A stretch of DNA of 64,000 nt from Palleniella intestinalis. Lineage in GTDB: Bacteria > Bacteroidota > Bacteroidia > Bacteroidales > Bacteroidaceae. A program made the position numbers and the translations under genes. The stretch spans positions 1-64,000 of the forward strand of contig NZ_JABKKG010000007.1 of the NCBI RefSeq assembly GCF_013166595.1, read 5' to 3'. The stretch's first letter is position 1. The number at the start of each line of letters is the position of its first letter. Below are positions 34,477 through 44,126 of this stretch, piece by piece. Under the pieces are notes generated by a model that saw nothing but the letters and a program-made list of their open reading frames with translations, had not been told where the DNA came from and did no database searches.

Positions 34477-34608
34477 ATGGATACAAAGTATTATTGGGAC
34501 TTGCTGAGTGGCAAGAGAAAACGCAACTGTGCCGATGATTCCTATATGGATTCCAACGGAATAGGTCCAAAGATGTTCCAACTGCTTCTTGGAATGTTGG
34601 GCAAATAG
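34477..34608 (+). CDS. 43-residue microprotein with SYxDxNG motif
   Basis: The frame reads MDTKYYWDLLSGKRKRNCAD and continues with DSYMDSNG and a hydrophobic end (MFQLLLGMLGK). DLLSG and DSYMDSNG match the gene at 33697. It ends 70 bp before a stem-loop, which may close the unit. Confidence 0.55.
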   Translation: MDTKYYWDLLSGKRKRNCADDSYMDSNGIGPKMFQLLLGMLGK

Positions 34609-34679
34609 TTATAATGTTTTGCAAATCGACATTATATCAAAAAATATGTATCACTCTACAACGCACGATGCGTACTAAC

Positions 34680-34716
34680 ATCACAGTCACCTCCATAATA
34701 ATGAGGTGGCTGTGAT
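34680..34716 (+). terminator. Stem-loop after the microprotein cluster
   Basis: ATCACAGTCACCTC (34680-34693) pairs with GAGGTGGCTGTGAT (34703-34716), 14 bp including one G-U pair and a 9-base loop. No T-run follows, so its role as a terminator is not certain. Confidence 0.6.
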
Positions 34717-34801
34717 GATGCCACCACTGATTAGCAATGAGCTAAGGAGTCAAATGCACGCAGAATCAATGGAAGGCATATAAGTAACTAAGTTTGTCCA
34801 C

Positions 34802-34911
34802 AAACTGCGCTATTTTGCGATTTTTACAGCATCAAAGTGCGCTATTTTATGTTTTTTTAATCCATAAACTGCGCTATTCCGCGATTTTAATAACATCAAA
34901 GTGCACTATTT
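34802..34911. repeat. Four-copy array with 32-bp period
   Basis: TGCGCTATT starts at 34806, 34838 and 34870, and a variant TGCACTATT at 34902: exactly 32 bp apart each time. The larger unit alternates (AAACTGCGC, then ATCAAAGTGC) to give a 64-bp two-part period. No gene follows directly. It resembles the 33-bp array at 15558 in architecture but not in sequence. Confidence 0.8.
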
Positions 34912-35088
34912 CCACAAAAATTCCGTGCAATCTATTATGGCAAACTCCACAATCTTCATATAATTGGCAGTGTTAATAGAAACACTAAGCAACAGAACAA
35001 GTTTTAGTACAAACTAATTTTCAACAGTTGCTTATAACGGATAAAAACAAGAGCAACAGGTGTTTCATCTTCTATAAAGAATAAATAT

Positions 35089-35312
35089 AAGTCAGTCCAC
35101 AAAATTAAACGATAAGTTAGTCCACAAAATTAACCGACATTATTTTCAATCGTTATGTATGGATTTGTCTTTCGCCTTCTCTACTTGTTCTTTTTGGTAA
35201 AAACCATAGGTATCATCGGTCATGTAGCCCGCTACACTCCCTCTTCAACCTACGCTTTTTCCTCAAAAATAACGGCGCAGATAATGCAAATTAATTTTGT
35301 GGACTAACTTAT
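35089..35312. mobile_element. Short element with inverted ends (possible IS remnant or MITE)
   Basis: AAGT(C/T)AGTCCACAAAATTAA occurs at 35089-35108 and 35114-35133, and in inverted form at 35291-35310. The last two form a perfect inverted repeat of about 22 bp bounding some 200 bp. Inside, on the minus strand, a frame ending at 35146 reads GSVAGYMTDDTYGFYQKEQV and onward to a stop, apparently the tail of a lost protein. No transposase is intact. Confidence 0.65.
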
Positions 35313-35439
35313 TTTCTAAACATTTTTCTTCCTCTGCCGCGTTTTGGCACACATCGCCTTTAACTTTGCACTCAGAAATCCCTCTCAGGAGGAATCGGAC
35401 TACGGAAACAATATTTACATAACTAAAAAACAAAGAATT

Positions 35440-35982
35440 ATGAACGAAGGATGGTTGAGTGTCTTACCAGCAGAGGTCGAAAGATTTTTTGGCGTCCCAA
35501 TAGGAATACTTTGGTTAGATATCCTTATTTACATGCTATTGGTATGTTTGTATATTGGAGGGCAAATATACACATACAGAAACCTGCGAAACTACAGAAA
35601 CAAAAAAAAGAATGCCATGAAGAAAAAAGATTCTGAATCTTGTAATGGCAGCAACGACATGGTATTTAAATTGCTGGTTTTGCTACTTGATTTGTTCGTG
35701 TGGATACCTCCTATGACGATTGTCTGCTATCTGCTTATCTACGATTACCCGACATGGCTTAATGACATATTGGGAGAATATGCCACTACGGTTCTGATTT
35801 GGCATGAGCACATTATGGACAGCGGAACAGGAACTGCCTTCCTAATAGCACTTAAAGTTTATTTGTATGCTTCTTTAATTGCTGGGATGCCATTTATAAT
35901 CATAGGTGCGATAGTAGAGCTATTACAAAATTACTCATGGAGAAGACGCACAAACAAGAAGTCTGACAATCGTAACGCTTGA
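35440..35982 (+). CDS. Membrane protein of unknown function
   Basis: From ATG 35440 (MNEGWLSVLPAEVERFFGVP) the product has 180 residues. It has three or four membrane helices (about 20-40, 75-100, 140-165), a basic cytoplasmic loop (NLRNYRNKKKNAMKKK) and a basic tail. Not recognised. Confidence 0.7.
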   Translation: MNEGWLSVLPAEVERFFGVPIGILWLDILIYMLLVCLYIGGQIYTYRNLRNYRNKKKNAMKKKDSESCNGSNDMVFKLLVLLLDLFVWIPPMTIVCYLLIYDYPTWLNDILGEYATTVLIWHEHIMDSGTGTAFLIALKVYLYASLIAGMPFIIIGAIVELLQNYSWRRRTNKKSDNRNA

Positions 35983-36137
35983 TTATGACGGGAAAAATGA
36001 AAGTATTTCAATAAAATCCATTAATTTATTCATCCTATGCAGTATTTTGGCATACTCATGCTGCAACTTTACATTCGAAATCATTAATCACTTAACGGGT
36101 GGATGGGAGTTTTTATTAAACTAAAAGCACAAAGTGT

Positions 36138-37418
36138 ATGAAAACAATAGAAAACTACAATGTGAAAATATTCACAGACAATGTGGAAGAGACGGCAATC
36201 GAGCAAATAGAGGAACTTCTCTCCATTGATGTATTCAGCGATTGCAAGATAAGAATCATGCCTGATGTACATGCAGGTGCAGGATGTGTGATAGGATTCA
36301 CAGGCAACTTGGGCGACAAGGTTATTCCTAACATAGTGGGCGTGGACATAGGTTGCGGTATTCTTGTACAGCCGTTCTCTGTCACGAAAGACATTGATTT
36401 CCATGCTTTCAATGAGTACATCCTCCGTACCATACCTTCAGGCAGAAACCATAGGGACGATAATTATTCTCCGCTGCCTGAAAAGTACATGGAACGGTAC
36501 AGTGAGGCGAAGAAGCTGATACTGCAAATGCACTGCTATCGTGAACTGAAAGAACTGAGACGCCTCAACAAATCCATCGGTTCGCTGGGCGGTGGCAATC
36601 ATTTCATTGAGTTGAACAAGGACGATAAGGGACTGTTTTATCTCGTTGTGCATACCGGCAGCCGCAATCTCGGCAAGCAGGTGGCACAGATTTATCAGAC
36701 ACTTGCCGTGAAGTGCCAATCAGGATGGGACGAGTTAGTGGCAGAGCGAGACCGGCTGATTGAGGAATACAAGAGTGCAGGCAGAAAGGCGGAACTGAAG
36801 GAGGTCATCCGTCAGTTGCACAGCTCTTTCAAGATGCGCAAGCCAAAAGTGGCTCCTGACCTTTCTTTCCTTGAAGGACAGTTCCGTGAGGACTATCTGC
36901 ATGACATGCGCCTGTGCCAGCGCTGGGCTGTAATCAATCGCCGTCTGATAGCAGACTTGTTAATGGACTTTCTGATTCAGGAGGGGTGTATGCCCGATTA
37001 TGATGCCGCTTTCGAGAGCGTCCATAACTATATCGCTGACAACAATATGATTCGCAAAGGTGCTATCTCCGCACAACTCGATGAGCGTTGCATCATTCCA
37101 CTGAACATGCGCGACGGTTCGTTGATTTGCATAGGAAAGGGCAACGACGACTGGAACTGTTCCGCCCCACATGGCGCAGGACGCATCATGAGTCGCAGCC
37201 AAGCATTCAAACAGATTGACATGGACGATTTCAAGCAGTCCATGCAAGGTGTCTATAGCGAGACTGTCACAGAGGAGACTAAGGACGAATCACCGATGGT
37301 CTATAAGCCTCAAGAAGAAATCATGGCAAACATCCAAGATACGGTCAGAATCAAAAACATCATCAAGCCGATATTCAACTTCAAGGCAGCAGAAAGTTTT
37401 CATCCACGAAAGAACTGA
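36138..37418 (+). CDS. rtcB: RtcB-family RNA ligase
   Basis: RtcB joins 2',3'-cyclic phosphate and 5'-OH RNA ends using GTP and Mn. The 426 residues contain MPDVHAGAGCVIGFTG, NIVGVDIGCGI (metal-binding Cys), GGGNHFIEL, VVHTGSRNLG and CSAPHGAGR (the guanylylated His). All key residues are present. The neighbours are an MNT/HEPN toxin-antitoxin pair, so ligase and RNase-type toxin lie side by side. No archease gene is nearby. Confidence 0.93.
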   Translation: MKTIENYNVKIFTDNVEETAIEQIEELLSIDVFSDCKIRIMPDVHAGAGCVIGFTGNLGDKVIPNIVGVDIGCGILVQPFSVTKDIDFHAFNEYILRTIPSGRNHRDDNYSPLPEKYMERYSEAKKLILQMHCYRELKELRRLNKSIGSLGGGNHFIELNKDDKGLFYLVVHTGSRNLGKQVAQIYQTLAVKCQSGWDELVAERDRLIEEYKSAGRKAELKEVIRQLHSSFKMRKPKVAPDLSFLEGQFREDYLHDMRLCQRWAVINRRLIADLLMDFLIQEGCMPDYDAAFESVHNYIADNNMIRKGAISAQLDERCIIPLNMRDGSLICIGKGNDDWNCSAPHGAGRIMSRSQAFKQIDMDDFKQSMQGVYSETVTEETKDESPMVYKPQEEIMANIQDTVRIKNIIKPIFNFKAAESFHPRKN

Positions 37419-37516
37419 CTTTGCGCTCACGTGGCAAGAGGAATGTTTTATTCTCTTGCCACCATAGTGCTTTGTAAAAGAAAGAATCCTTAATTTAGCA
37501 TAAAAAGGCTGTTTTG

Positions 37517-37548
37517 TTTGGTGATTTGCAGATAAAAAATTATATTTG
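37517..37548 (+). promoter_or_regulatory. Consensus promoter for the MNT/HEPN pair
   Basis: TTTG (37517-37520), 20 bp, TATATTTG (37541-37548), 25 bp before the ATG at 37573. Confidence 0.7.
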
Positions 37549-37572
37549 CAAATAATTTAATTTCACAAAAGT

Positions 37573-37881
37573 ATGATAAACAAACAAGTTCGTGAATATA
37601 TCCCCAAAATCAGGGCTCTCATGAAAGACCGGCCAATCAAAAAAGTTTGGCTGTTCGGCTCTTGTTCACGTGGGGAAGAAAGGCCAGACAGTGACATCGA
37701 CTTACTTTTTGAAGCTGACAGGAGTCAACATTTCAGTCTTTTCACTCAGGGAGCCATTTATATGGATTTGAACCAGCTCTTGGGCAGAAAAGTTGATTTT
37801 ATTGAGGATGGTGCTTTGCGTCCTTATGCTCGTGAAACCGTAGAACGCGATAAAATTCTGATTTATGAGAGAGGCAAGTAG
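37573..37881 (+). CDS. mntA: MNT-domain nucleotidyltransferase (antitoxin)
   Basis: The 102 residues carry VWLFGSCSRGEERPDSDIDL, the GS-x-RG-x-SDxDL motif of minimal nucleotidyltransferases. In the MntA/HepT systems this protein adds AMP to the HEPN toxin and so blocks it. It overlaps the HEPN gene by 17 bp and has its own promoter. Confidence 0.9.
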   Translation: MINKQVREYIPKIRALMKDRPIKKVWLFGSCSRGEERPDSDIDLLFEADRSQHFSLFTQGAIYMDLNQLLGRKVDFIEDGALRPYARETVERDKILIYERGK

Positions 37882-38215
37882 GGACAAGGGACGACTGCAG
37901 GATATGCTGCATTATTCCGAGAATGTCATCCGAATCATCCAAGGAAAATCATTTGAACAGTTTAGAGATGATATTACCATCTATTATTCCGTCATGAAGA
38001 ACGTGGAAATAGTTGGTGAAGCAGCTTATATGCTCACAAAGGAATTCCGCGAACAGCACGCTACTCTCCCTTGGAAAGAAATAGCGGGTATGCGCCATGT
38101 TCTTGTTCATGGTTATAGTACAGTGGTTCCTGAAACATTGTGGAACACTGCAATACATGACATCCCTGCCATTATTGTTGAGGTAACAAAACTATTAGAT
38201 TCAGTTGCAGACTGA
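37865..38215 (+). CDS. hepT: HEPN-domain toxin HepT
   Basis: The 116-residue helical protein ends with MRHVLVHGYSTVVPETLW. The R-x4-H motif followed by Gly-Tyr is the RNase centre of HEPN toxins and the site modified by MntA. It overlaps the MNT gene, the usual order of this toxin-antitoxin pair. No truncation is seen. Confidence 0.9.
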   Translation: MREASRDKGRLQDMLHYSENVIRIIQGKSFEQFRDDITIYYSVMKNVEIVGEAAYMLTKEFREQHATLPWKEIAGMRHVLVHGYSTVVPETLWNTAIHDIPAIIVEVTKLLDSVAD

Positions 38216-38253
38216 GGGTTTCTATTTTGCAACTCTTGATTGCTGTTGATTCA

Positions 38254-38266
38254 ACAACATGTTGCA
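38254..38266. repeat. Third CAACATGTTG repeat
   Basis: ACAACATGTTGCA repeats the palindromic core found at 10621 and 45636. It lies between hepT and the SNF2 helicase gene. Confidence 0.6.
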
Positions 38267-38394
38267 AGAATAGGCACTCATTGTCACATGGATTTCAAAG
38301 AAGACATACCTTATCATCTTCTCATGCAGATTCTAAAGATTAGTTGAGTTAATATGCATGAGGATTACAATCCAAAGAGAAACAAACATAAACT

Positions 38395-41300
38395 ATGGCT
38401 GAGAAATTCGGTAAGACATGGTGGGGAGAGGCTTGGCTGCGTTCACTGACACATATAGATTACGTCAATCGTATCCCTCGCGGCACAAAGTATGCGCGTA
38501 ACGGATGTGTCAAGGAAATAAAGATCAGCGGGAATGTAATCAATGCGAAAGTTAAAGGCAGCAAAGCACAACCATATAATATAAGGATAGAAATACCGAG
38601 ATTCTCACCTGCGGAGGCACACAAGCTGATTGACGCACTCTGCACCCATCCTTCCATCATCAGCAACCTCCTTGACCGCAAACTCGACACCGAGGTTCTA
38701 AGCATAGCGGACAAATGTGGCATACAGTTGTTCCCAACAACATGGAACGACCTTAAGATGCAATGCAGCTGTCCTGATTGGGCTGTCCCATGCAAGCATC
38801 TTGCCGCGGTCATATATATGATTAGCCGTGAGATTGACAACAATCCTTTCCTCGTTTTCGAGATGCACGGAGTAAACCTCATGGAAGAACTTGCAAAACG
38901 AGGAATAGGAGCAGAAAGCACAAAGAAAGAAACAGAGATTCCCACGGAAGACACACTGTTCGGGCTTTCCTCCAACCCGGCCGCATCAGCCACACCACTC
39001 TCCGGCAATTCATTCAAGCGTATTGATTTCAGTACACTTGAAAACCACACAGAGATGCTGCTTCAACTTTTACCTGACAATCCGTCGTTTGCAACACGAG
39101 GTAATTTCAAAAGCACGTATGCCACAACATTAAAGAAGGTGCAGCGTTCACTGGACAGAGTGCTTGGAGGAGTGGCTTCTGCCGGCAAGGTTCTTGGTGT
39201 AGAATCCTATCTGCGACTCACGGAGGATTCCAAGATACAGACAGTGGCGGCCACCGACACCATTGGCGAGAACATCATGTCATTGCTCAGCCTGAACCTT
39301 GATGCTCTTTCAAGCCATACCCATAGCGTCATTGCCGCCCATCAAGCGCTTATGACAGCGATACATCTTATAAAGTGCGGCTGTGTCGCACCTCGGATAG
39401 TATGTTATCCTAAAGTAGGATACGCCATTTTCTGGATGCCCGCCGAGATAGACAATCAGGTTCGTAACGTCATTTCTGAACTTACAAACATTACACCGCC
39501 GGACATAGTTGTCTTTCCCAAAGAAAAGCGGAGAACATACCCACAAGAACCGGCAAAGGCACTTGTATCGCTATATATCACCCACCTTATAAGCAAGCTG
39601 GCACCTTCCTCAGCCTCCAATGATGACATATACAATGTGTTCTTCAAAAACAAGACAGTAAGCCTTGGCAACATCGGCGACACGGAACGCCCCGGTGCGG
39701 TAAAGGCATGGATTGACCATCTTTGGAGCGTACAAGGGCGTTATCAGCCCGTTTTCAGTTTTATTGACGATGAAGAGAAAGAACAAGTTCTTCTGCATCT
39801 TGCCGTCAGCGACCGCCAACATCCGGAATCAAGGGTCATCGCCTTGAGCGAGGTCATTGGCAACGATGACTATATGGACGAACGCTTCATCATGCTCCGC
39901 CCATTCGCGCTGATAGCCACACTCATAAAGGGCATAACAGAATATATCGACCGTGGAGCTGCCGCACCGCTGACATACAGTTATGAGGAGTTTGCTCCAC
40001 TGTTGTTGGATGTCATTCCTATTGTAAAAACACTGGACATCAAGGTTTATATGCCAAAATCCTTTGTTGCCCTGCTGCGCCCAAAAGCCACAATGCAGGT
40101 GTCGCGCAAGAACAGTGACAACAGCATGTTCGGACTTAAAGATCTTTTGTCTTTCTCATGGAAAGTAGCCGTCGGTGACACCGTCATCTCCTTGGATGAG
40201 TTTGAAAAACTGATGAGCAACAATGCTACACTACTGAAGTTCAAAGGGCAGTTTGTATATACAAGTCCTGATGACCTGAAAAAGATTCATGACACCATAT
40301 CCAAGACAGACAAACTCAGTGACGGGAAACTCCTGCAAACTGTATTGAGCGGAGAATATGAGTCTGCTCCCATACAACTCAGCGATGAAGTAAAAGAACT
40401 CATAAAAAAACTTACACAGCAGGAAGAGATACCACTGCCTGCGGACATCAACGCCGCACTGCGCCCATACCAGCAGCGAGGATTCTCATGGATGTATCGG
40501 AACATGAGGATAGGCTTTGGCTCCATACTTGCCGATGACATGGGTCTCGGAAAAACACTGCAAACCATAACCCTTATCGCAAAACTGAAGGAAGAAAACG
40601 CCTTGAGCGAAAAGCGTATCCTTATCGTCGCACCTACCGGACTTCTCTCCAACTGGATGGCGGAAGTGGAAAGGTTCGCACCAAACCTTTCATGCGAGAT
40701 GTACCATGGCGGAGCACGCTCCTTGAGGCGTTTCCATTCTGACATCCTTCTGACAACCTACGGCATGGTGCGCACTGATGCGGCAAAACTAAAGAGACAA
40801 CCATGGCGGCTCATGGTAATCGACGAGGCGCAAAACATCAAAAACCATACTGCACAGCAGTCAAAAGCCGTATGCTCCATTCCTGCCGACATACACATAG
40901 CATTAAGCGGAACACCTGTTGAAAACCGCCTGTCGGAGTTTTGGAGCATAATGAACTACACCAACCGCGGATACCTTGACACAGAAAAAGACTTCCATGA
41001 GCGTTTTGCCAAACCGATACAGCAACAGGGCGATGCCGCATGCGCAGAACGGTTTCGCAAAATAACTGCACCGTTCATGATGCGGCGAATGAAGACCGAC
41101 AAGAGTATAATCAGTGACTTGCCTGACAAGATAGAGAAGAACGACTATGTCACCCTATTGCCTGACCAGGCCGCACTCTACCAGACAACGCTGGACGCTG
41201 CAATGGAAAGCATAACCGCCATAAAGAGCGATGACAACAAACAGTTGTTCAAACGCCAAGGGCTTATACTCCAAATGATTCTTGCCCTAAAACAAATCTG

Positions 41301-41865
41301 TAACCACCCTGCCCTGTTCCTTAAGAACGGAGACTTTCGCCCTGACATCTCCGCAAAGGTACAGACTTTGCTTGACAACATCGCAGCCATCACCGATGCC
41401 GGAGAGAAAGTACTCGTATTCACACAGTTCAAACAGATGGGCGACATGCTTGAACGCTTCATTGCGGAAAAAACAGGACGCCAACCGCTGTTCTATCATG
41501 GCGGATGCAGCATAAGCCAACGCAACGAAATAGTGGAGCGTTTCCAAAACAATACTCAAGACCGTGCGCTCATACTCTCACTGAAAGCTGCCGGCACAGG
41601 ACTGAACCTTACCGCAGCCTCCCATGTGATACATTATGATCTTTGGTGGAATCCCGCTGTCGAGGCACAAGCCACAGACCGTGCCTATCGCATAGGTCAG
41701 AACAAGAATGTCATTGTGCATCGGTTTATCACTCGAGGAACATTCGAGGAACGCATTGATGACATGATACAGAAAAAGAAAGCTCTCGCCGACATGACAG
41801 TGGCAAGCGGCGAGAGCTGGATTGGAAAACTCAGCAACGATGAGCTGCAAGAGCTGTTTGGCTGA
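38395..41865 (+). CDS. SWIM-domain SNF2 helicase
   Basis: The 1156-residue protein has a SWIM zinc finger near 124-136 (CSCPDWAVPCKH), a long middle region, then SNF2 helicase domains: DDMGLGKTLQ, VIDEAQNIKN, LSGTPVENRL, LILSLKAAGTGLNL and ATDRAYRIGQ. It is a DNA translocase, probably in DNA repair or genome maintenance. Full length and intact. It is followed by a convergent PTS gene. Confidence 0.9.
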   Translation: MAEKFGKTWWGEAWLRSLTHIDYVNRIPRGTKYARNGCVKEIKISGNVINAKVKGSKAQPYNIRIEIPRFSPAEAHKLIDALCTHPSIISNLLDRKLDTEVLSIADKCGIQLFPTTWNDLKMQCSCPDWAVPCKHLAAVIYMISREIDNNPFLVFEMHGVNLMEELAKRGIGAESTKKETEIPTEDTLFGLSSNPAASATPLSGNSFKRIDFSTLENHTEMLLQLLPDNPSFATRGNFKSTYATTLKKVQRSLDRVLGGVASAGKVLGVESYLRLTEDSKIQTVAATDTIGENIMSLLSLNLDALSSHTHSVIAAHQALMTAIHLIKCGCVAPRIVCYPKVGYAIFWMPAEIDNQVRNVISELTNITPPDIVVFPKEKRRTYPQEPAKALVSLYITHLISKLAPSSASNDDIYNVFFKNKTVSLGNIGDTERPGAVKAWIDHLWSVQGRYQPVFSFIDDEEKEQVLLHLAVSDRQHPESRVIALSEVIGNDDYMDERFIMLRPFALIATLIKGITEYIDRGAAAPLTYSYEEFAPLLLDVIPIVKTLDIKVYMPKSFVALLRPKATMQVSRKNSDNSMFGLKDLLSFSWKVAVGDTVISLDEFEKLMSNNATLLKFKGQFVYTSPDDLKKIHDTISKTDKLSDGKLLQTVLSGEYESAPIQLSDEVKELIKKLTQQEEIPLPADINAALRPYQQRGFSWMYRNMRIGFGSILADDMGLGKTLQTITLIAKLKEENALSEKRILIVAPTGLLSNWMAEVERFAPNLSCEMYHGGARSLRRFHSDILLTTYGMVRTDAAKLKRQPWRLMVIDEAQNIKNHTAQQSKAVCSIPADIHIALSGTPVENRLSEFWSIMNYTNRGYLDTEKDFHERFAKPIQQQGDAACAERFRKITAPFMMRRMKTDKSIISDLPDKIEKNDYVTLLPDQAALYQTTLDAAMESITAIKSDDNKQLFKRQGLILQMILALKQICNHPALFLKNGDFRPDISAKVQTLLDNIAAITDAGEKVLVFTQFKQMGDMLERFIAEKTGRQPLFYHGGCSISQRNEIVERFQNNTQDRALILSLKAAGTGLNLTAASHVIHYDLWWNPAVEAQATDRAYRIGQNKNVIVHRFITRGTFEERIDDMIQKKKALADMTVASGESWIGKLSNDELQELFG

Positions 41866-41907
41866 GCAAGAAAAGTGTACTTATGCAATGGACGATGGAA
41901 ACGGACG

Positions 41908-42921
41908 TCACGCATCAAGCTTCATGTCTCCGGTCTTTATCCAACCTACTCTTTCAAGCAGGTAACGGAAAAGTGGGGCGAGGATAGCCGGCAGGACAAA
42001 GGAGATGAGCAACAAGCCTGTCCAGTCCATTGTCGTGACGGCGGCCTTGCTTCCTGACGCGATGTCTGCCACCCAACCGGTATAGACACCAATCTGGCCG
42101 ACCAAGCCGCAAGTTCCCATTCCTGAAGAGATAGCAGGGCCATTCATCTCAAGGTGGAACAGACAGGTGGCAAGAGGGCCTGTCACCGCACTGACAAGGA
42201 TTGCAGGAAGCCATATACGGGGATTCTTAACAATGTTGCCCATCTGCAGCATACTTGTGCCTATGCCTTGTGACAGCAGGCCACTCCAGCGGTTTTCCTT
42301 GAAACTTGCAAAAGCAAAACCAACCATCTGCGCACAGCATCCTGCCACGGCAGCACCACCTGCAAGTCCTGTCAGGCCGAGGGCTGCGCATATCGCTGCA
42401 GAAGAAATCGGCAACGTAAGGCATATTCCCATGACAACACTGACAACAATTCCCATGACAAACGGCTGCTGCTCGGTAGCCCACATGATAAGCTCACCGA
42501 TGCTGATTGCGGCACTGCCAATGGCAGGTGCAAGCAACTGTGACAGCCCGACGCCCACACCTATGGTGACAAGCGGAGTGACAATGATGTCAACCTTTGT
42601 CTTTCTTGATACGAGTTTGCCTGCTTCCGTAGCGGCAATTGCCATAAAGAACACTGCCAAAGGTCCACCGGCACCGCCAAGAGCGTTGGCTGCCGCTCCG
42701 ACAACGGTCATAGAGAAAAGCACCAATGGCGATGCTTGCAAGGCATAAGCTATTGCAACAGCCATGGCAGGGCCTGCCATTGATTTTGCGAAATCACCGA
42801 TTTCAATAAGCCATGCAACACCTGCCTGTTGTCCTATGGTGGAGATGATTGTGCCTATAAGCAGTGATGCGAAAAGTCCCTGAGCCATTGCGCCCAAGGC
42901 ATCAACAAAATATTTCTTCAT
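41908..42921 (-). CDS. PTS EIIC-like membrane permease
   Basis: The 337 residues form about 10 membrane helices rich in Gly and Ala, for example FSMTVVGAAANALGGAGGPL, and match the EIIC type 2-like permease family. No EIIA or EIIB gene is adjacent, and PTS systems are rare in Bacteroidales, so it may act as a transporter independent of phosphotransfer. The substrate is not known. Confidence 0.8.
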   Translation of the reverse strand: MKKYFVDALGAMAQGLFASLLIGTIISTIGQQAGVAWLIEIGDFAKSMAGPAMAVAIAYALQASPLVLFSMTVVGAAANALGGAGGPLAVFFMAIAATEAGKLVSRKTKVDIIVTPLVTIGVGVGLSQLLAPAIGSAAISIGELIMWATEQQPFVMGIVVSVVMGICLTLPISSAAICAALGLTGLAGGAAVAGCCAQMVGFAFASFKENRWSGLLSQGIGTSMLQMGNIVKNPRIWLPAILVSAVTGPLATCLFHLEMNGPAISSGMGTCGLVGQIGVYTGWVADIASGSKAAVTTMDWTGLLLISFVLPAILAPLFRYLLERVGWIKTGDMKLDA

Positions 42922-42978
42922 CGTTCTATATTATTAATATGTGCACTACCCTGCGACCTTGGAGGGTAAACGTAACGA

Positions 42979-43005
42979 AAAGGGGAGCTTCTGACGCTCC
43001 CCTTT
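42979..43005. terminator. Terminator between the asd and PTS genes
   Basis: GGGGAGC (42982-42988) pairs with GCTCCCC (42996-43002), flanked by A and T runs on both sides. It can end transcripts arriving from asd on the minus strand. Confidence 0.75.
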
Positions 43006-43035
43006 ATTGCGCTGCAACATACAGTTGCCTTTATC

Positions 43036-44094
43036 CTATTTTACATTACCTACCTTTATCAGATACTCTGCAATCTGTACGGCATTGAGAGCCGCACCTT
43101 TCTTTATCTGGTCACCTGAGAGCCAGAATGTCAGACCATTGTCACCGGCAAGGTCTTCACGTACACGGCCTACGTAGACATCATCCTTTCCTGCTGTGTA
43201 GAGAGGCATCGGGTAAGGCAATCCTTCCATTGTCTCCTTGGCTGCGTCCGGATCAGCCTTTGCACCAACCTTCGCCATGTCGTCGATGAGCGTCACACCC
43301 TCTGCATTACGGAATGCCTCCTTTGCAGCTTCCACGGATACAGGCTCTTCAGTCTCAATCCATACCGCCTCGGAATGTGCGCGGAGAGAAGAGATGCGGA
43401 CACACATTGCAGAGCAGCGCGCGTCGGTGTGCATGATTTTCTTTGTCTCGTTGAACATCTTCATCTCCTCCTTTGTGTAACCATTGTCCTGGAAAACATC
43501 TATCTGAGGGATGACATTGTAAGCCAACTGGTAAGCGAACTTCTCTACCTCCGGCTGCTCGCCGTTGGCAAGCTGCTTGTACTGCTGCTGCAGTTCTGCC
43601 ATTGCCGCAGCACCGGCACCTGACGCAGACTGGTAAGAAGCGACATGTATGCGCTTGATGTGAGAGAGTTTCTCGATAGGCTGCAGGCAGACAACCATCA
43701 TGATTGTCGTGCAGTTAGGATTGGCAATGATGCCACGCGGACGCACAAGAGCATCCTCGGCATTGCACTCAGGCACAACGAGAGGCACATCGTTGTCCAT
43801 ACGGAAAGCAGAGGAATTGTCAATCATCACCGCACCATACTTGGTGATGTCCTCACAGAATTCCTTTGATGTGCCGGCACCTGCAGATGTGAATGCTATG
43901 TCCACATCCTTGAAATCATCGCCATGCTTAAGGAGCTGCACTTCATATTCCTTTCCGCGGAATGTGTACTTTGTGCCCGCAGAGCGTGTAGAGCCAAAAA
44001 GCACAAGCTCATCAAGAGGGAAATTCCTTTCGTCAAGAACGCGGAGAAACTCCTGTCCGACTGCGCCGGAAGCGCCAACAATTGCTACTTTCAT
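43036..44094 (-). CDS. asd: Aspartate-semialdehyde dehydrogenase
   Basis: Asd reduces aspartyl phosphate to the semialdehyde, the branch point to lysine, meso-DAP, threonine and methionine. The 352 residues have the NADP-binding [11 protein letters not shown], catalytic C128 in NPNCTT and the later helix with [21 protein letters not shown]. It is the last gene of a dxs-trkA-trkH-asd run, 32 bp after trkH. A meso-DAP dehydrogenase gene is encoded 10 kb downstream. Confidence 0.95.
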   Translation of the reverse strand: MKVAIVGASGAVGQEFLRVLDERNFPLDELVLFGSTRSAGTKYTFRGKEYEVQLLKHGDDFKDVDIAFTSAGAGTSKEFCEDITKYGAVMIDNSSAFRMDNDVPLVVPECNAEDALVRPRGIIANPNCTTIMMVVCLQPIEKLSHIKRIHVASYQSASGAGAAAMAELQQQYKQLANGEQPEVEKFAYQLAYNVIPQIDVFQDNGYTKEEMKMFNETKKIMHTDARCSAMCVRISSLRAHSEAVWIETEEPVSVEAAKEAFRNAEGVTLIDDMAKVGAKADPDAAKETMEGLPYPMPLYTAGKDDVYVGRVREDLAGDNGLTFWLSGDQIKKGAALNAVQIAEYLIKVGNVK

Positions 44095-44126
44095 TTTTCT
44101 TTTACCTTAATTTTTTATATATTACA

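Larger units (their letters stand above)
34717..35439. other. Gene-free stretch with repeats and a -7 box
   Basis: This stretch holds the 32-bp array and the inverted-repeat element, plus TAACTTTG at 35361-35368 as a likely promoter for the membrane protein at 35440. No other gene is seen. Confidence 0.55.

Noticed and set aside
34802..34911. Possible CRISPR array in the 32-bp repeats
   Set aside because: Conserved part is about 9-13 bp and the copies also form a larger 64-bp duplication; no cas genes.
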